Shown here: one piece after another, positions 52,412 to 61,328 of the stretch | Layout: the number at the start of each line of letters is the position of its first letter | How positions within the stretch are numbered: position 1 is the stretch's first letter | Assembly: GCF_009649685.1 (NCBI RefSeq) | Contig: NZ_WJPK01000002.1 | Location: 350,202 to 414,201, forward strand | Direction of reading: 5' to 3' | Origin: Flavobacteriaceae bacterium EG-1 | GTDB lineage: Bacteria > Bacteroidota > Bacteroidia > Flavobacteriales > Flavobacteriaceae | Length of the DNA stretch: 64,000 nucleotides | The notes under the pieces: generated by a model | What the model was told of the DNA's origin: nothing | Seen by the model: the letters and a program-made list of their open reading frames with translations, nothing else | Databases searched by the model: none | Made by a program: the position numbers and the translations under genes

Positions 52412-53293
52412 ATGGCTAATGAATGGGAAGGAAAATCAAGAGGAAATCTTTTAGGGTATAAAATATATATTTTCGTTCTTAAAAATTTTGGTGTAAATGG
52501 CGCTTACACTTTACTCCACTTCATTGTTTTATATTATTTTTTATTTTCATGGAGAGGCTCTAAAGCTATTTATCAATACTTTCGAAAAAGACTAGGGTAT
52601 TCTTGGCTTAAGAGTATCGGGAGTATTTACAAAAATTACTACAAATTAGGTCAAACACTTTCTGATCGTGTAACGGTTTCCACAGGCTTTAAGGATGTAT
52701 TTAAATACACCCATGATGGTATTGAAAAAATAGACAACTTATTACAAAAAAAGCAAGGAGGAATTTTAATTAGTGGTCATGTTGGTAATTTTGAAATATC
52801 ACATTACTTTTTAGAAAACAGATACACTATAAACAAAATCAGTATGGTAACTACTGAAGCTGAGCAAAAAAATATTCAAGAATATTTAGCCAAAATGAGT
52901 ATGGATACAGCTTTAGAACTAATTTTGGTTAAAGAAGACATGTCTCATATATTTGAAATTCATGCAGCATTAGACAAAGGAGGTTTAGTAGTTATAACAG
53001 GTGATCGGTTTTTACCAGGCGCTAAATATTTAACTGAAAATTTTATGGGTGCTCCTGCTAAATTCCCATTAGGTCCTTTTCGCCTAGCCTCACGTTTAAA
53101 AGTACCTGTTCTTTTTGTTTATGTAATGAAAGGAAAAAAAAGAAACTACCAACTTTATGCTAGGCAGGCTCAAGCTAAAGGAAGAGATGCGCAAGCACTA
53201 TTAAAAGAATATACTGAAAGTATGGAATGGGTACTTGAAAAATATCCTATTCAATGGTTTAATTATTTCGATTTCTGGGAAGATTACAGCTAA
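52412..53293 (+). CDS. LpxL/HtrB-like acyltransferase
   Basis: 293 residues with a membrane anchor in the N-terminal part ('AYTLLHFIVLYYFLFSW', about 31-47) and the lysophospholipid/lipid A acyltransferase fold. The catalytic motif is His123-x4-Glu128 ('SGHVGNFE'), and 'VVITGDRF' and 'KFPLGPFRLA' follow. In flexirubin and aryl-polyene loci this class is placed to transfer the polyene acyl chain from ACP to its acceptor, here presumably the dialkylresorcinol, forming the ester. It acts at the inner face of the cytoplasmic membrane. Ends 2 bp before darA. Confidence 0.85.
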   Translation: MANEWEGKSRGNLLGYKIYIFVLKNFGVNGAYTLLHFIVLYYFLFSWRGSKAIYQYFRKRLGYSWLKSIGSIYKNYYKLGQTLSDRVTVSTGFKDVFKYTHDGIEKIDNLLQKKQGGILISGHVGNFEISHYFLENRYTINKISMVTTEAEQKNIQEYLAKMSMDTALELILVKEDMSHIFEIHAALDKGGLVVITGDRFLPGAKYLTENFMGAPAKFPLGPFRLASRLKVPVLFVYVMKGKKRNYQLYARQAQAKGRDAQALLKEYTESMEWVLEKYPIQWFNYFDFWEDYS

Positions 53294-53295
53294 TT

Positions 53296-54225
53296 ATGAA
53301 AAAAGAAGTACTAGTAATTTACTATACCCAATCAGGGCAATTGTTAGATATTATAGAAAATATTACGGAATCGTTGAAAAATGACAATACCAACATTACA
53401 TTTTACAAAATAGAAACCAACCCTGAATTTGAATTCCCATGGAAACAACGAAATTTCTATGACGTATTTCCCGAATCATTTTTACAAATACCTTGTGAAA
53501 TTCATCCCCCTGATAAAGAAATTTTATCTAAGAAATATGACTTAATTATTTTTGGATACCAGGTTTGGTTTTTAACACCATCTATACCCGTAAATTCATT
53601 TTTAAAGTCGGAATACGCAGAAAAATTGTTAAAAAACACTCCAGTTATAACTGTAGTGGCATGTAGAAACATGTGGTTACAAGCACAAGAAAAAGTAAAA
53701 AGACTTTTTAAAAGTGTCAGTGCCAATTTGGTTGGCCATATTGCTTTAGTTGACCGAAACATTAACCATATAAGTGTTATTACTATTGCGCATTGGATGT
53801 TCTCAGGAAAAAAAGATCGCTATTTAGGAATTTTTCCAAAACCTGGTGTTTCTGCAAAAGATATTAAAGATGCTAAAAGATTTGGCCCTCCTATAAGCGA
53901 CTCCTTAGCGACAGGTAACTTTTCTACGTTACAAAACAAGCTTATAGCCTTAAAAAGTGTCTATATAAGCCCGTTTTTAATTCAAACCGATGAACGGGGT
54001 AATATCATTTTTTCAAAATGGGCGAATTTGCTTATTAAAAAAGGTAATGCCAAACAACCCGAACGTATTAAATGGACTCGTATTTTTGAATTTTATTTGC
54101 AATTTGCAGTATGGGTAATAACACCAATAGTTTTTATTGTATTTTTGCTGACTTATTTACCCATGAGCGCCAAAAGAAATAGGGATATAACCTACTATTC
54201 TTCGGTAGAATTAAAGGAAAATTAA
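53296..54225 (+). CDS. darA: Dialkylresorcinol-forming enzyme DarA
   Basis: 309 residues. The N-terminal 'VLVIYYTQSGQLLDIIENI' is a flavodoxin-like FMN-binding loop. 'YDLIIFGYQVWFLTPSIPVNSFL' and 'VVACRNMWLQAQEKVK' are characteristic of DarA, and the C-terminal 60 residues include a hydrophobic helix ('FAVWVITPIVFIVFLLTYL') that may anchor the protein. In published dialkylresorcinol work DarA works with DarB, and it is understood as the enzyme that aromatises the cyclohexanedione made by DarB. The darB start codon overlaps the darA stop by one base, so the pair is coupled. Confidence 0.9.
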   Translation: MKKEVLVIYYTQSGQLLDIIENITESLKNDNTNITFYKIETNPEFEFPWKQRNFYDVFPESFLQIPCEIHPPDKEILSKKYDLIIFGYQVWFLTPSIPVNSFLKSEYAEKLLKNTPVITVVACRNMWLQAQEKVKRLFKSVSANLVGHIALVDRNINHISVITIAHWMFSGKKDRYLGIFPKPGVSAKDIKDAKRFGPPISDSLATGNFSTLQNKLIALKSVYISPFLIQTDERGNIIFSKWANLLIKKGNAKQPERIKWTRIFEFYLQFAVWVITPIVFIVFLLTYLPMSAKRNRDITYYSSVELKEN

Positions 54226-55358
54226 TGAAGGAAGTATATATAACGAGAATAGCCAAATTTCTACCCAACGAACCTGTTGGAAATGACGAAATGGAAGAGA
54301 AACTCGGTGCTATTAACGGTAAAACATCAAAAGCTAGACGCATCGTATTGCGTAATAATCAAATAGCAACTCGCTATTATGCTATTGATAAAAATGGTGA
54401 AGTTACCCACAATAACGCGCAACTTACAAAGGAAGCAGTTGAACTCTTATGTGATGAAGATTTTAAAACATCGGACATTGAATTATTATCTTGTGGTACA
54501 TCTAGTCCGGATCAAATTCTTCCCTCACATGCTGCAATGGTTCATGGATTTTTACAAAATGGAAACATGGAAATCAACTCCCCCTCTGGTGCATGTTGTT
54601 CTGGTATGAATGCATTAAAATTCGGCTTTCTTTCAGTGGCCTCTGGTCAAAAAAATAATGCCGTTTGTACAGGATCTGAACGCACTTCTTCTTGGATGCG
54701 CTCAGAAGTATTTGAAGATGAAGTAGACCATTTAAAACAACTAGAAGAAAATCCAATTTTAGCTTTCGAAAAAGAATTTTTAAGATGGATGCTTTCTGAT
54801 GGATCGGGTGCTGTATTATTACAAAATGAACCTAAAGGCAATACACCATTAAAAATAGAATGGATGGAAGGTTATTCGTATGCTTTTGAAATGGAAACTT
54901 GTATGTATGCAGGTGGTGATAAATTAGAAAACGGCCACTTAAAACCATGGAGTGAGTATCCTTCTGATCAATGGGGCAAAAAATCACTATTTGCCATGAA
55001 ACAAGATGTGAAATTACTTTCAGGGAATATTCTGGTCAAAGGTGTTCACAGCCTCATAGATGCAATGAAAAAGAACAATATTACAACTGAGGATATTGAC
55101 TACTATTTACCGCATATATCATCAAATTATTTTAAAGAACGATTATATATAGAATTAAAAGAGCAAGGCGTAGAAATCCCTTGGGAAAAATGGTTTTTAA
55201 ATCTGGAAAGAGTAGGTAATATTGGTGCGGCATCTATTTATGTTATGATTGAAGATTTGATTGCATCAGGCAAACTTAAAAAGGGACAGAAAATACTTTG
55301 TCATGTTCCCGAAAGTGCACGTTTCTCATATACTTATGCATATTTAACCGTATGCTAA
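54225..55358 (+). CDS. darB: Dialkylresorcinol ketosynthase DarB (KAS III-like)
   Basis: 377 residues of the FabH/KAS III group, adjacent to DarA. 'EVYITRIAKFLPNEPVGNDEMEEKLGAI' opens the protein; the active-site cysteine is in 'SGACCSGMNAL' (Cys124/125), the His in 'YYLPHISSNYF' (about 295) and the Asn in 'NIGAASIYVM'. DarB condenses two acyl chains (an enoyl or beta-keto acyl and another acyl) to a cyclohexanedione that DarA turns into the resorcinol half of flexirubin. The gene overlaps the next gene by zero bases. Confidence 0.92.
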   Translation: MKEVYITRIAKFLPNEPVGNDEMEEKLGAINGKTSKARRIVLRNNQIATRYYAIDKNGEVTHNNAQLTKEAVELLCDEDFKTSDIELLSCGTSSPDQILPSHAAMVHGFLQNGNMEINSPSGACCSGMNALKFGFLSVASGQKNNAVCTGSERTSSWMRSEVFEDEVDHLKQLEENPILAFEKEFLRWMLSDGSGAVLLQNEPKGNTPLKIEWMEGYSYAFEMETCMYAGGDKLENGHLKPWSEYPSDQWGKKSLFAMKQDVKLLSGNILVKGVHSLIDAMKKNNITTEDIDYYLPHISSNYFKERLYIELKEQGVEIPWEKWFLNLERVGNIGAASIYVMIEDLIASGKLKKGQKILCHVPESARFSYTYAYLTVC

Positions 55359-55796
55359 ATGAATTTAATTAAATCAACTATTACGGACGTAGCTTTTATC
55401 GGTAATTTAATACCTCAAAAAGAGCCTTTTGTTATGGTAGATTCATTATTTTACTTCTCAGAAAATAAAATTATTTCAGGTTTTACGATAACACCAAATA
55501 ATTTGTTTGCTAAAAACAACTACTTTCATGAAGCAGGCCTTATTGAGAATATGGCACAAACAATCGCTTTACATAAAGGCTTTACCAATTTCCAAAAAAA
55601 ACTATCGACCCCTGTAGGATATATTGGTGCAATAAAAAAAACTGAGATTTTTAAACTCCCCCAAATAAACAAAACATTAATTACTACCGTTACCATTATG
55701 CACGAAATAATGGATGTAACATTAGTCTCTGCTACCGTAGAATGTGATGGAGATTTGATTGCAAATGCAGAAATTAAAACAGCATTAGCCAAGTAA
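55359..55796 (+). CDS. 3-hydroxyacyl-ACP dehydratase-like hot-dog protein 1
   Basis: 145 residues with a hot-dog fold: 'FIGNLIPQKEPFVMVDSLF' (about 13-31), 'NYFHEAGLIENMAQTIALHKGF' and 'PVGYIGAIKKTEIFKLPQINK'. The canonical FabZ pattern with 'HFP-x2-P-x-x-PG' is not present; instead there is 'FHEAGLIENMAQ' with a preserved Glu. It starts directly after the darB stop codon. In this cluster it should dehydrate the hydroxyacyl-ACP during polyene growth, together with the neighbour at 55798. Confidence 0.8.
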   Translation: MNLIKSTITDVAFIGNLIPQKEPFVMVDSLFYFSENKIISGFTITPNNLFAKNNYFHEAGLIENMAQTIALHKGFTNFQKKLSTPVGYIGAIKKTEIFKLPQINKTLITTVTIMHEIMDVTLVSATVECDGDLIANAEIKTALAK

Positions 55797-55797
55797 A

Positions 55798-56256
55798 ATG
55801 GAAAGACCACAAGGCAAAATTGACATAAAAAAATTCTTACCCCATAGACCTCCAATTCTTTTGGTGACTAATATGCCATACATTGATAAAGATTCGGTTA
55901 TTACTGAATTTGTTATTCCAGACGATTGTTTATTTGTTAAAGACAACTATTTTTCTGAAACAGGAATTATAGAAAATGCGGCACAAACATCTTCTGCAAT
56001 TGTTGGCCAAAGTTATTATGCTACTGATGACTACGAAGGTATTAGCAACAATTTAATAGGCTACATTAGTGCTATTAAGAAGGCTACAATTTATTTATTA
56101 CCCAAAGTTGGCGATGTACTTACAAGTAAAGCAAAACTTGTTTCGAGATATGACAGCGACGATTTAAGTATTTGCACGATTAGCTGCTCCTCTTTTAGAA
56201 ATGATGATTTAATTGTAGATTGTACTTTAAATTTTTTGATTCACGAAGTCAAATGA
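55798..56256 (+). CDS. 3-hydroxyacyl-ACP dehydratase-like hot-dog protein 2
   Basis: 152 residues, a hot-dog protein related to the previous one: 'IKKFLPHRPPILLVTNMPYI' (about 9-28), 'DNYFSETGIIENAAQTSSAIVGQ' and 'LIGYISAIKKATIYLLPKVGDVLTSKAKLVSRY'. The FabZ-type catalytic His position is taken by other residues ('NYFSETG'), so either it acts with its partner as a heterodimer or uses different chemistry. It follows the first after one base and overlaps the next gene by 4 bp. Confidence 0.8.
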   Translation: MERPQGKIDIKKFLPHRPPILLVTNMPYIDKDSVITEFVIPDDCLFVKDNYFSETGIIENAAQTSSAIVGQSYYATDDYEGISNNLIGYISAIKKATIYLLPKVGDVLTSKAKLVSRYDSDDLSICTISCSSFRNDDLIVDCTLNFLIHEVK

Positions 56257-56654
56257 AAAAAGACGAAGTACCTCAAGACGAAAGTAATTTAGCTTCAGCT
56301 AACATAAAAGACATGGTATATGCCGTTGATGAAAATGGTGATTATACCACTGAACTAAGTACAGGATGGACTCCAAAAACCATTGCCTTAGACAATGCGA
56401 TTCAAATAATTGAAGAACGAATTGCGGATGCAAAAAAACGTGTTCTTGAAAATAAAACTAGCCCAATAGAATATTATATGGAAGTTCATAAAATGGACCT
56501 ACAAATATTAGCAAGCTATGTCGGCTTTTGGAAATGGCGTGTTAAAAGACATTTTAAACCATTTGTTTTTAAAAAACTGAACAAAAAAAAGCTTCAGAAA
56601 TATGCAGATGTTTTTGAAATAACTATTGATCAACTAAAAAATATAGATGGCTGA
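56253..56654 (+). CDS. Small conserved-looking protein of unknown function in the pigment operon
   Basis: 133 residues from ATG 56253 (ATGA overlap with the preceding stop). An in-frame ATG at 56220 would lie inside the previous gene. The protein is hydrophilic: an N-terminal acidic segment, 'GWTPKTIALDNAIQIIEERIADAKKRVLENKTSPIEYYMEVHKMDLQILASYVGFWKWRVKRHFKPFVFKKL' and a C-terminal 'LQKYADVFEITIDQL' that could form a helix pair. No family recognised. Overlap on both sides makes it a firm member of the operon. Confidence 0.8.
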   Translation: MKKDEVPQDESNLASANIKDMVYAVDENGDYTTELSTGWTPKTIALDNAIQIIEERIADAKKRVLENKTSPIEYYMEVHKMDLQILASYVGFWKWRVKRHFKPFVFKKLNKKKLQKYADVFEITIDQLKNIDG

Positions 56655-57654
56655 TAATTTAAAGATCGATTTTTCACATAAACAAGCTGCTCACTGTGAA
56701 AACGGGGTAGTCTCTAATTTAATGCGACACAATGGTTTTGAAATTAGCGAACCAATGGTTTTTGGTATTGGATCCGGATTATTATTTAGCTACCTACCTT
56801 TTATAAAAGTTAATTTTGCTCCTGTTTTCACGTACAGAGTTATGCCAGGTTTGATTTTTAATCGTTTTGCTAAACGTGTGGGAATGAAAATTAAAAGAGA
56901 AAAATTCTCTAACCCTAAGACGGCTAAAGAACGATTGGACAGGAATTTAAAAAATAACAACCCAGTAGGTTTACAAGTTGGTGTATATCAACTCACGTAT
57001 TTTCCCGAAGAATACCGTTTTCATTTTAACGCTCATAATATGGTAGTTTATGGCAAAGAGAATGGCAAATATCTTATCAGCGACCCTGTAATGTCAGATG
57101 TTACGACACTAACAGAAAAAGAACTTGAAAAAGTACGCTTTGCAAAAGGTGCTTTTGCTCCTAAAGGACACATATATTATCCCACAAAATTTCCAGAAAA
57201 ATTAGAACTCGAAACAGCAATAGTTAAAGGTATAAAGCAAACGTGTAAAGACATGACTGCACCGGTGCCTATAGTTGGTGTTAGAGCAATTAAATTGGTG
57301 GCAAAAAACATTCGCAAATGGCCAAAGAAAATTGGAACGAAAAAAGCTAATCACTATTTAGGGCAAATTGTTCGTATGCAAGAAGAGATTGGCACAGGTG
57401 GTGGAGGGTTTAGATATATATATGGAGCCTTTCTACAAGAAGCCGCTAAAGTCCTAAACAACCCTGCACTTTTTGAACTCTCAAAAGAAATGACACTTAT
57501 TGGAGATCAATGGCGTGATTTTGCAGTTGATGCATCAAGAATATACAAGAACAGAAGTGGGCAAGCCGACGGTTACAATAAAATAGCTGATCAACTCGAG
57601 GCTATTGCCAACAAAGAGGAAGCATTTTACAAAAAATTAAAGAAAGCTGTTTAA
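56647..57654 (+). CDS. BtrH-like protein (butirosin biosynthesis protein H N-terminal domain)
   Basis: 335 residues. The N-terminal half resembles the BtrH fold: 'HCENGVVSNLMRHNGFEISEPMVFGIGSGLLFSYLPF' (Cys near 18 as putative nucleophile), then 'NHNMVVYGKENGKYLISDP' with a His, a Cys-His arrangement that recalls cysteine-protease-like acyltransferases. The C-terminal half ('IVRMQEEIGTGGGGFRYIYGAFLQEAAKVL...GDQWRDFAVDASRIY') is of the kind often paired with it. BtrH proteins transfer acyl groups from ACP in butirosin synthesis, so a role in moving an acyl chain in this cluster is plausible but inferred. Overlaps the previous gene by 8 bp. Confidence 0.8.
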   Translation: MADNLKIDFSHKQAAHCENGVVSNLMRHNGFEISEPMVFGIGSGLLFSYLPFIKVNFAPVFTYRVMPGLIFNRFAKRVGMKIKREKFSNPKTAKERLDRNLKNNNPVGLQVGVYQLTYFPEEYRFHFNAHNMVVYGKENGKYLISDPVMSDVTTLTEKELEKVRFAKGAFAPKGHIYYPTKFPEKLELETAIVKGIKQTCKDMTAPVPIVGVRAIKLVAKNIRKWPKKIGTKKANHYLGQIVRMQEEIGTGGGGFRYIYGAFLQEAAKVLNNPALFELSKEMTLIGDQWRDFAVDASRIYKNRSGQADGYNKIADQLEAIANKEEAFYKKLKKAV

Positions 57655-57684
57655 AAGCTTCTTGAATATTAATAGCAAAAGGCA

Positions 57685-58428
57685 ATGATTCAAATCAACA
57701 ACCTTTCTAAAAAATATAAAGGCACTGATTTTTTTTCAGTAAAAGATTTGAATCTCAATATTGCTGAAGGTGAAATATTTGGTTTGTTAGGTCCTAATGG
57801 TGCTGGTAAGACCACATTAATTTCTATGTTAAGTTCACTATTAAAACCAACATCTGGTTCCTTTAAAATTAACAACCTAAACTATGTAGAAAATCAAAAA
57901 GAACTTAAACAACTTATCGGTACAGTACCACAAGAATATGCACTATACCCTTCACTAACAGCTTATGAAAATTTAAGCTACTTCGGAAGCATGTATGGTA
58001 TTAAGAAGCCCTTATTAAAAGAAGAAATAAATAAGCATCTTACAATTTTAGGGCTTTCTAAATTTTCGCATCAGAAAATAAAAACATTTTCAGGTGGAAT
58101 GAAAAGGCGTATAAATTTAATAGCAGGCATTTTACACAACCCTAAAGTTTTATTCTTAGACGAGCCAACTGTTGGTGTAGATGTACAATCGAGAAAGGCA
58201 ATAATTAATCACTTAAAAAAACTAAACAAAAAAGGCACTACAATAATATACACTTCGCATCATATGAATGAAGCAGAAGAATTTTGCACTCGTGTCGCCA
58301 TTATTGATCATGGAAGTATCGTAATTAAAGGTGATCCAAAAAAATTGATTAATGAACAACCAGAAGTAAAACATCTAGAAGATGTATTTCTATCAATAAC
58401 AGGCAAAGCACTTAGAGATTATGCATAA
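57685..58428 (+). CDS. ABC transporter ATP-binding protein
   Basis: 247 residues of ABC-2-type exporter ATPase. Walker A 'GLLGPNGAGKTTL' (about 34-46), signature 'FSGGMKRRINL', Walker B 'VLFLDEPTVGVD' and the H-loop 'YTSHHMNEAEEFC' are all present. With the permease in the next gene (8-bp overlap) it should form an exporter that moves the pigment or its precursor across the cytoplasmic membrane. Confidence 0.95.
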   Translation: MIQINNLSKKYKGTDFFSVKDLNLNIAEGEIFGLLGPNGAGKTTLISMLSSLLKPTSGSFKINNLNYVENQKELKQLIGTVPQEYALYPSLTAYENLSYFGSMYGIKKPLLKEEINKHLTILGLSKFSHQKIKTFSGGMKRRINLIAGILHNPKVLFLDEPTVGVDVQSRKAIINHLKKLNKKGTTIIYTSHHMNEAEEFCTRVAIIDHGSIVIKGDPKKLINEQPEVKHLEDVFLSITGKALRDYA

Positions 58429-59689
58429 ACTTTTAGCTAGTGCATCTAAAGAATTATTATTGCTAACCCGAGACCTTGGTGGTTTAGCTGTATTGTTTAT
58501 TATGCCACTTTTGTTAGTTATTGTCATTACTACTGTACAAGACGGTACTTTTAAAACTATTAAACAAAATAAAATCGACATTATTTTAGTCGACAAAGAC
58601 CATGGAGAAGTTTCACAAACTATTCTAAAAAACCTTAAGTCATCTAACATGTTCAATATTATTGAACATGTCAATGAAAATGAAGCCCAAAAACAAATAC
58701 AAAATGGCAAATATCAATTAGCCATTATTATTCCTGAAAACCTTACCTCAGATTTGAATCTAAAAATTTCTGAAAATGTTGCGGGCATATTAGCAAAGTT
58801 TGGAGTAGATGAAGAAGAAGTTCCCCAAGAAAAATCGGAAATAAATTCCAAAGAAGTAAAACTTTACTTTGACCCAGCAACGCAATTTTCTTTTAGAAAC
58901 TCTATAAAAAGCGGAATTAACCAAATGGTTTCAAAAATAGAAACCAAGACAATCTACAAAGCTTTTCAAGAAGAAATTTCAGATGACCCATTAGAAGAAA
59001 TATTCGATACGGAGAGCTTTATTAGTTTTAAAGAAATAATACCAAATTCTGGCAAAGAAGCAATGATACCCAATTCTACGCAACACAATATTCCGGCCTG
59101 GTCGTTATTTGCAATATTTTTCATCATTCTTCCACTTTCAATTAATATGGTTAAAGAAAAAAACCAAGGCACATTTGTTCGTTTACGTACGCATCCTGTT
59201 TCATATGCCACCGTATTAGGTGGCAAGGCCGTAGTATTTTTAGTTGTTTCATTAATACAGTTCGCCCTAATGTTATTGGTCGGCATTTACTTGTTTCCAT
59301 TAATTGGATTACCTCAACTTGATGTTTCAGGCCGACTACCTTTGCTATTTGTGGTTGCCTTTTTTGCAGGATTAGCAGCTGTTGGACTTGGCTTACTTTT
59401 AGGCACAATAGCCAAAAGCCAAGAACAAAGTGCACCATTTGGAGCCACTTTTGTGGTTATATTAGCTGCCATTGGCGGGGTCTGGGTTCCCGTTTTTGCA
59501 ATGCCTAAGTTAATGCAAACCCTATCGAATCTATCTCCTATGAATTGGGGGCTAAGTGCCTTTTATGATGTATTTTTGAGAAATGTAGAATTTATCGAAA
59601 TTGTACCAGAAATAGGATTATTAACATTATTCTTTTTAGTTACTACATCTACTGCAATAATTTATTACAAAAGAAAAAATGCCGTCTAA
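58421..59689 (+). CDS. ABC-2-type transporter permease
   Basis: 422 residues: one N-terminal membrane helix ('GLAVLFIMPLLLVIVITTV', about 19-37), a large extracytoplasmic domain (about 40-215) and five helices at the C-terminus ('WSLFAIFFIILPLSINM', 'AVVFLVVSLIQFALMLLVGIYLF', 'LLFVVAFFAGLAAVGLGLLLG', 'FGATFVVILAAIGGVWVPVFAM' and 'LLTLFFLVTTSTAIIYY'). Typical ABC2_membrane architecture, cotranscribed with its ATPase. The 3' end overlaps the thioesterase gene by 11 bp. Confidence 0.93.
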   Translation: MHKLLASASKELLLLTRDLGGLAVLFIMPLLLVIVITTVQDGTFKTIKQNKIDIILVDKDHGEVSQTILKNLKSSNMFNIIEHVNENEAQKQIQNGKYQLAIIIPENLTSDLNLKISENVAGILAKFGVDEEEVPQEKSEINSKEVKLYFDPATQFSFRNSIKSGINQMVSKIETKTIYKAFQEEISDDPLEEIFDTESFISFKEIIPNSGKEAMIPNSTQHNIPAWSLFAIFFIILPLSINMVKEKNQGTFVRLRTHPVSYATVLGGKAVVFLVVSLIQFALMLLVGIYLFPLIGLPQLDVSGRLPLLFVVAFFAGLAAVGLGLLLGTIAKSQEQSAPFGATFVVILAAIGGVWVPVFAMPKLMQTLSNLSPMNWGLSAFYDVFLRNVEFIEIVPEIGLLTLFFLVTTSTAIIYYKRKNAV

Positions 59690-60116
59690 AATAAAAAATG
59701 AAATTAGCTTTATAAGTGATGTTCGCGTTCGTTTTACTGAATGTGATCCACTTGGCATCGTTTGGCATGGAAACTATATTCAATATTTTGAAGATGGAAG
59801 AGAGGCTTTTGGCCGGCATCATGGCATCTCATATCTAGATCAGAAAACCCATAATTTTAGCACTCCTATCGTAAAATCTTCATGTGAACATAAATTACCT
59901 TTACGATATGGTGATGTAGCCAAAATAAAAACAACATACATTGATTCTGCAGCAGCCAAAATGATTTTTAAATATGAAATAATGAATCCGGAAGGTCAAG
60001 TAGTTTGTACTGGTGAAACAGTACAAGTATTTGTAGAATTGGACGGAGATCTATCACTAATTATTCCTGCTTTTTTTATGGAATGGAAACAAAAAGTTGG
60101 ACTAATAGATGCCTGA
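59679..60116 (+). CDS. Acyl-CoA/acyl-ACP thioesterase (4HBT hot-dog)
   Basis: 145 residues with the 4-hydroxybenzoyl-CoA thioesterase signature 'VRFTECDPLGIVWHGNYIQYFEDGREAFG' (about 13-42, active Asp21). It would release free acid or transfer an acyl chain during pigment synthesis. The overlaps with both neighbours (11 bp upstream, 8 bp downstream) mark it as part of the same transcript. Confidence 0.9.
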   Translation: MPSKIKNEISFISDVRVRFTECDPLGIVWHGNYIQYFEDGREAFGRHHGISYLDQKTHNFSTPIVKSSCEHKLPLRYGDVAKIKTTYIDSAAAKMIFKYEIMNPEGQVVCTGETVQVFVELDGDLSLIIPAFFMEWKQKVGLIDA

Positions 60117-61257
60117 AGTTTATCTTTCATATAACACTATTGTTTCTGCATATGGATTTGACAGTCATGCCGCTATTTCTCAAATAAGCAATGCAATATC
60201 AAGTCTAAAATTGATTAATGATAAAAGTATACTTCCCGACCCTTTTTATTCTTCTCAAATAGATAGAAAAAGTCTAGACGATAATTTTAAAAGGTTAAAT
60301 GCAAAGGAGAAATACACAACACTTGAAAAAACACTTATCACTTCGCTTTCAATTACCATTAAAAATGCCAACATTCAACTAAACGACCGTGTAGGCTTAA
60401 TTATCTCAACAACAAAAGGTAATATTGACGTTCTTGAAAAGTATAGTGAATTTCCGGAAAACAGGGCTTACCTATCAGTTTTAGGAAAAAAAATAATGAA
60501 CTTCTTTGGCTTTAAAAATGAAGCTATTATTCTCTCAAATGCCTGTGTATCTGGCGTGTTAGCCACCGCAATGGCAAAAAGATTTATTAATCAAGGTACC
60601 TATGATCATGTTTTTATTGCTGCCGGTGATTTGGTATCTGAGTTTATTTTAACTGGTTTTCAATCTTTTCAAGCTCTAAGTAAAGAACCTTGTCGACCTT
60701 ATTGTAAAACACGATCAGGAATTAATATCGGAGAAGTTGGTGCAAGTATTTTAGTAACTAAAGAAAAAAAACATCTTAATAAAGAAGCTGTTAAAATAGT
60801 TAGTGAAGCTTCGTGTAATGACGCAAATCATATTTCTGGCCCATCTAGAACTGGAGAAGGATTATACAGGAGCATAAATTCTGCTTTAAATCAAGCAAAT
60901 TTTACTGCTGACAAGATTGACTATATTTCTGCTCATGGCACGGCCACTAATTTTAATGATGAAATGGAATCTATTGCATTTAATCGTGCTGGCTTACAAA
61001 ATACCCCTTTAAATAGTTTTAAGGGATATTTTGGACACACTTTGGGAGCATCTGGTTTGTTGGAAACCATTATTGGCATGCATTCTTTACAACAAAACAC
61101 TTTGTTTAGCTCACTAGGTTTTAAAGAACTAGGAGTGTCAAAACCATTGAATATCATAACCAAAACAAAATCACAAAAACTAAATACATTCTTAAAAACA
61201 GCATCTGGTTTCGGTGGATGTAATACGGCCGTAATTTTTGAAAAAATTAATCATTAA
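60109..61257 (+). CDS. Beta-ketoacyl-ACP synthase, divergent
   Basis: 382 residues with the thiolase fold. The nucleophile is Cys146 in 'LSNACVSGVLAT', with histidines in 'YISAHGTATNFND' (about 278) and 'KGYFGHTLGASG' (about 312) and 'TASGFGGCNTAVIF' at the end. It is the second of three full ketosynthase genes visible in the cluster and distinct from those at 50926 and 63337. In aryl-polyene clusters different ketosynthases initiate, extend or set chain length; the assignment here is open. Confidence 0.88.
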   Translation: MPEVYLSYNTIVSAYGFDSHAAISQISNAISSLKLINDKSILPDPFYSSQIDRKSLDDNFKRLNAKEKYTTLEKTLITSLSITIKNANIQLNDRVGLIISTTKGNIDVLEKYSEFPENRAYLSVLGKKIMNFFGFKNEAIILSNACVSGVLATAMAKRFINQGTYDHVFIAAGDLVSEFILTGFQSFQALSKEPCRPYCKTRSGINIGEVGASILVTKEKKHLNKEAVKIVSEASCNDANHISGPSRTGEGLYRSINSALNQANFTADKIDYISAHGTATNFNDEMESIAFNRAGLQNTPLNSFKGYFGHTLGASGLLETIIGMHSLQQNTLFSSLGFKELGVSKPLNIITKTKSQKLNTFLKTASGFGGCNTAVIFEKINH

Positions 61258-61270
61258 AGCTATATAAAAA

Positions 61271-61297
61271 TTGTAATTATTGAATTCGTTAAATTTG
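61271..61297 (+). promoter_or_regulatory. Putative promoter before the O-methyltransferase gene
   Basis: TTG (61271-61273) and TAAATTTG (61290-61297) separated by 16 bp resemble a Bacteroidota -33/-7 pair. The ATG follows 31 bp later at 61329. The 71-bp gap before this gene is the largest in the operon so far, which fits an internal promoter. Confidence 0.45.
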
Positions 61298-61328
61298 CGA
61301 TTTCAGTTCGGTATAACCTAAACAACAT

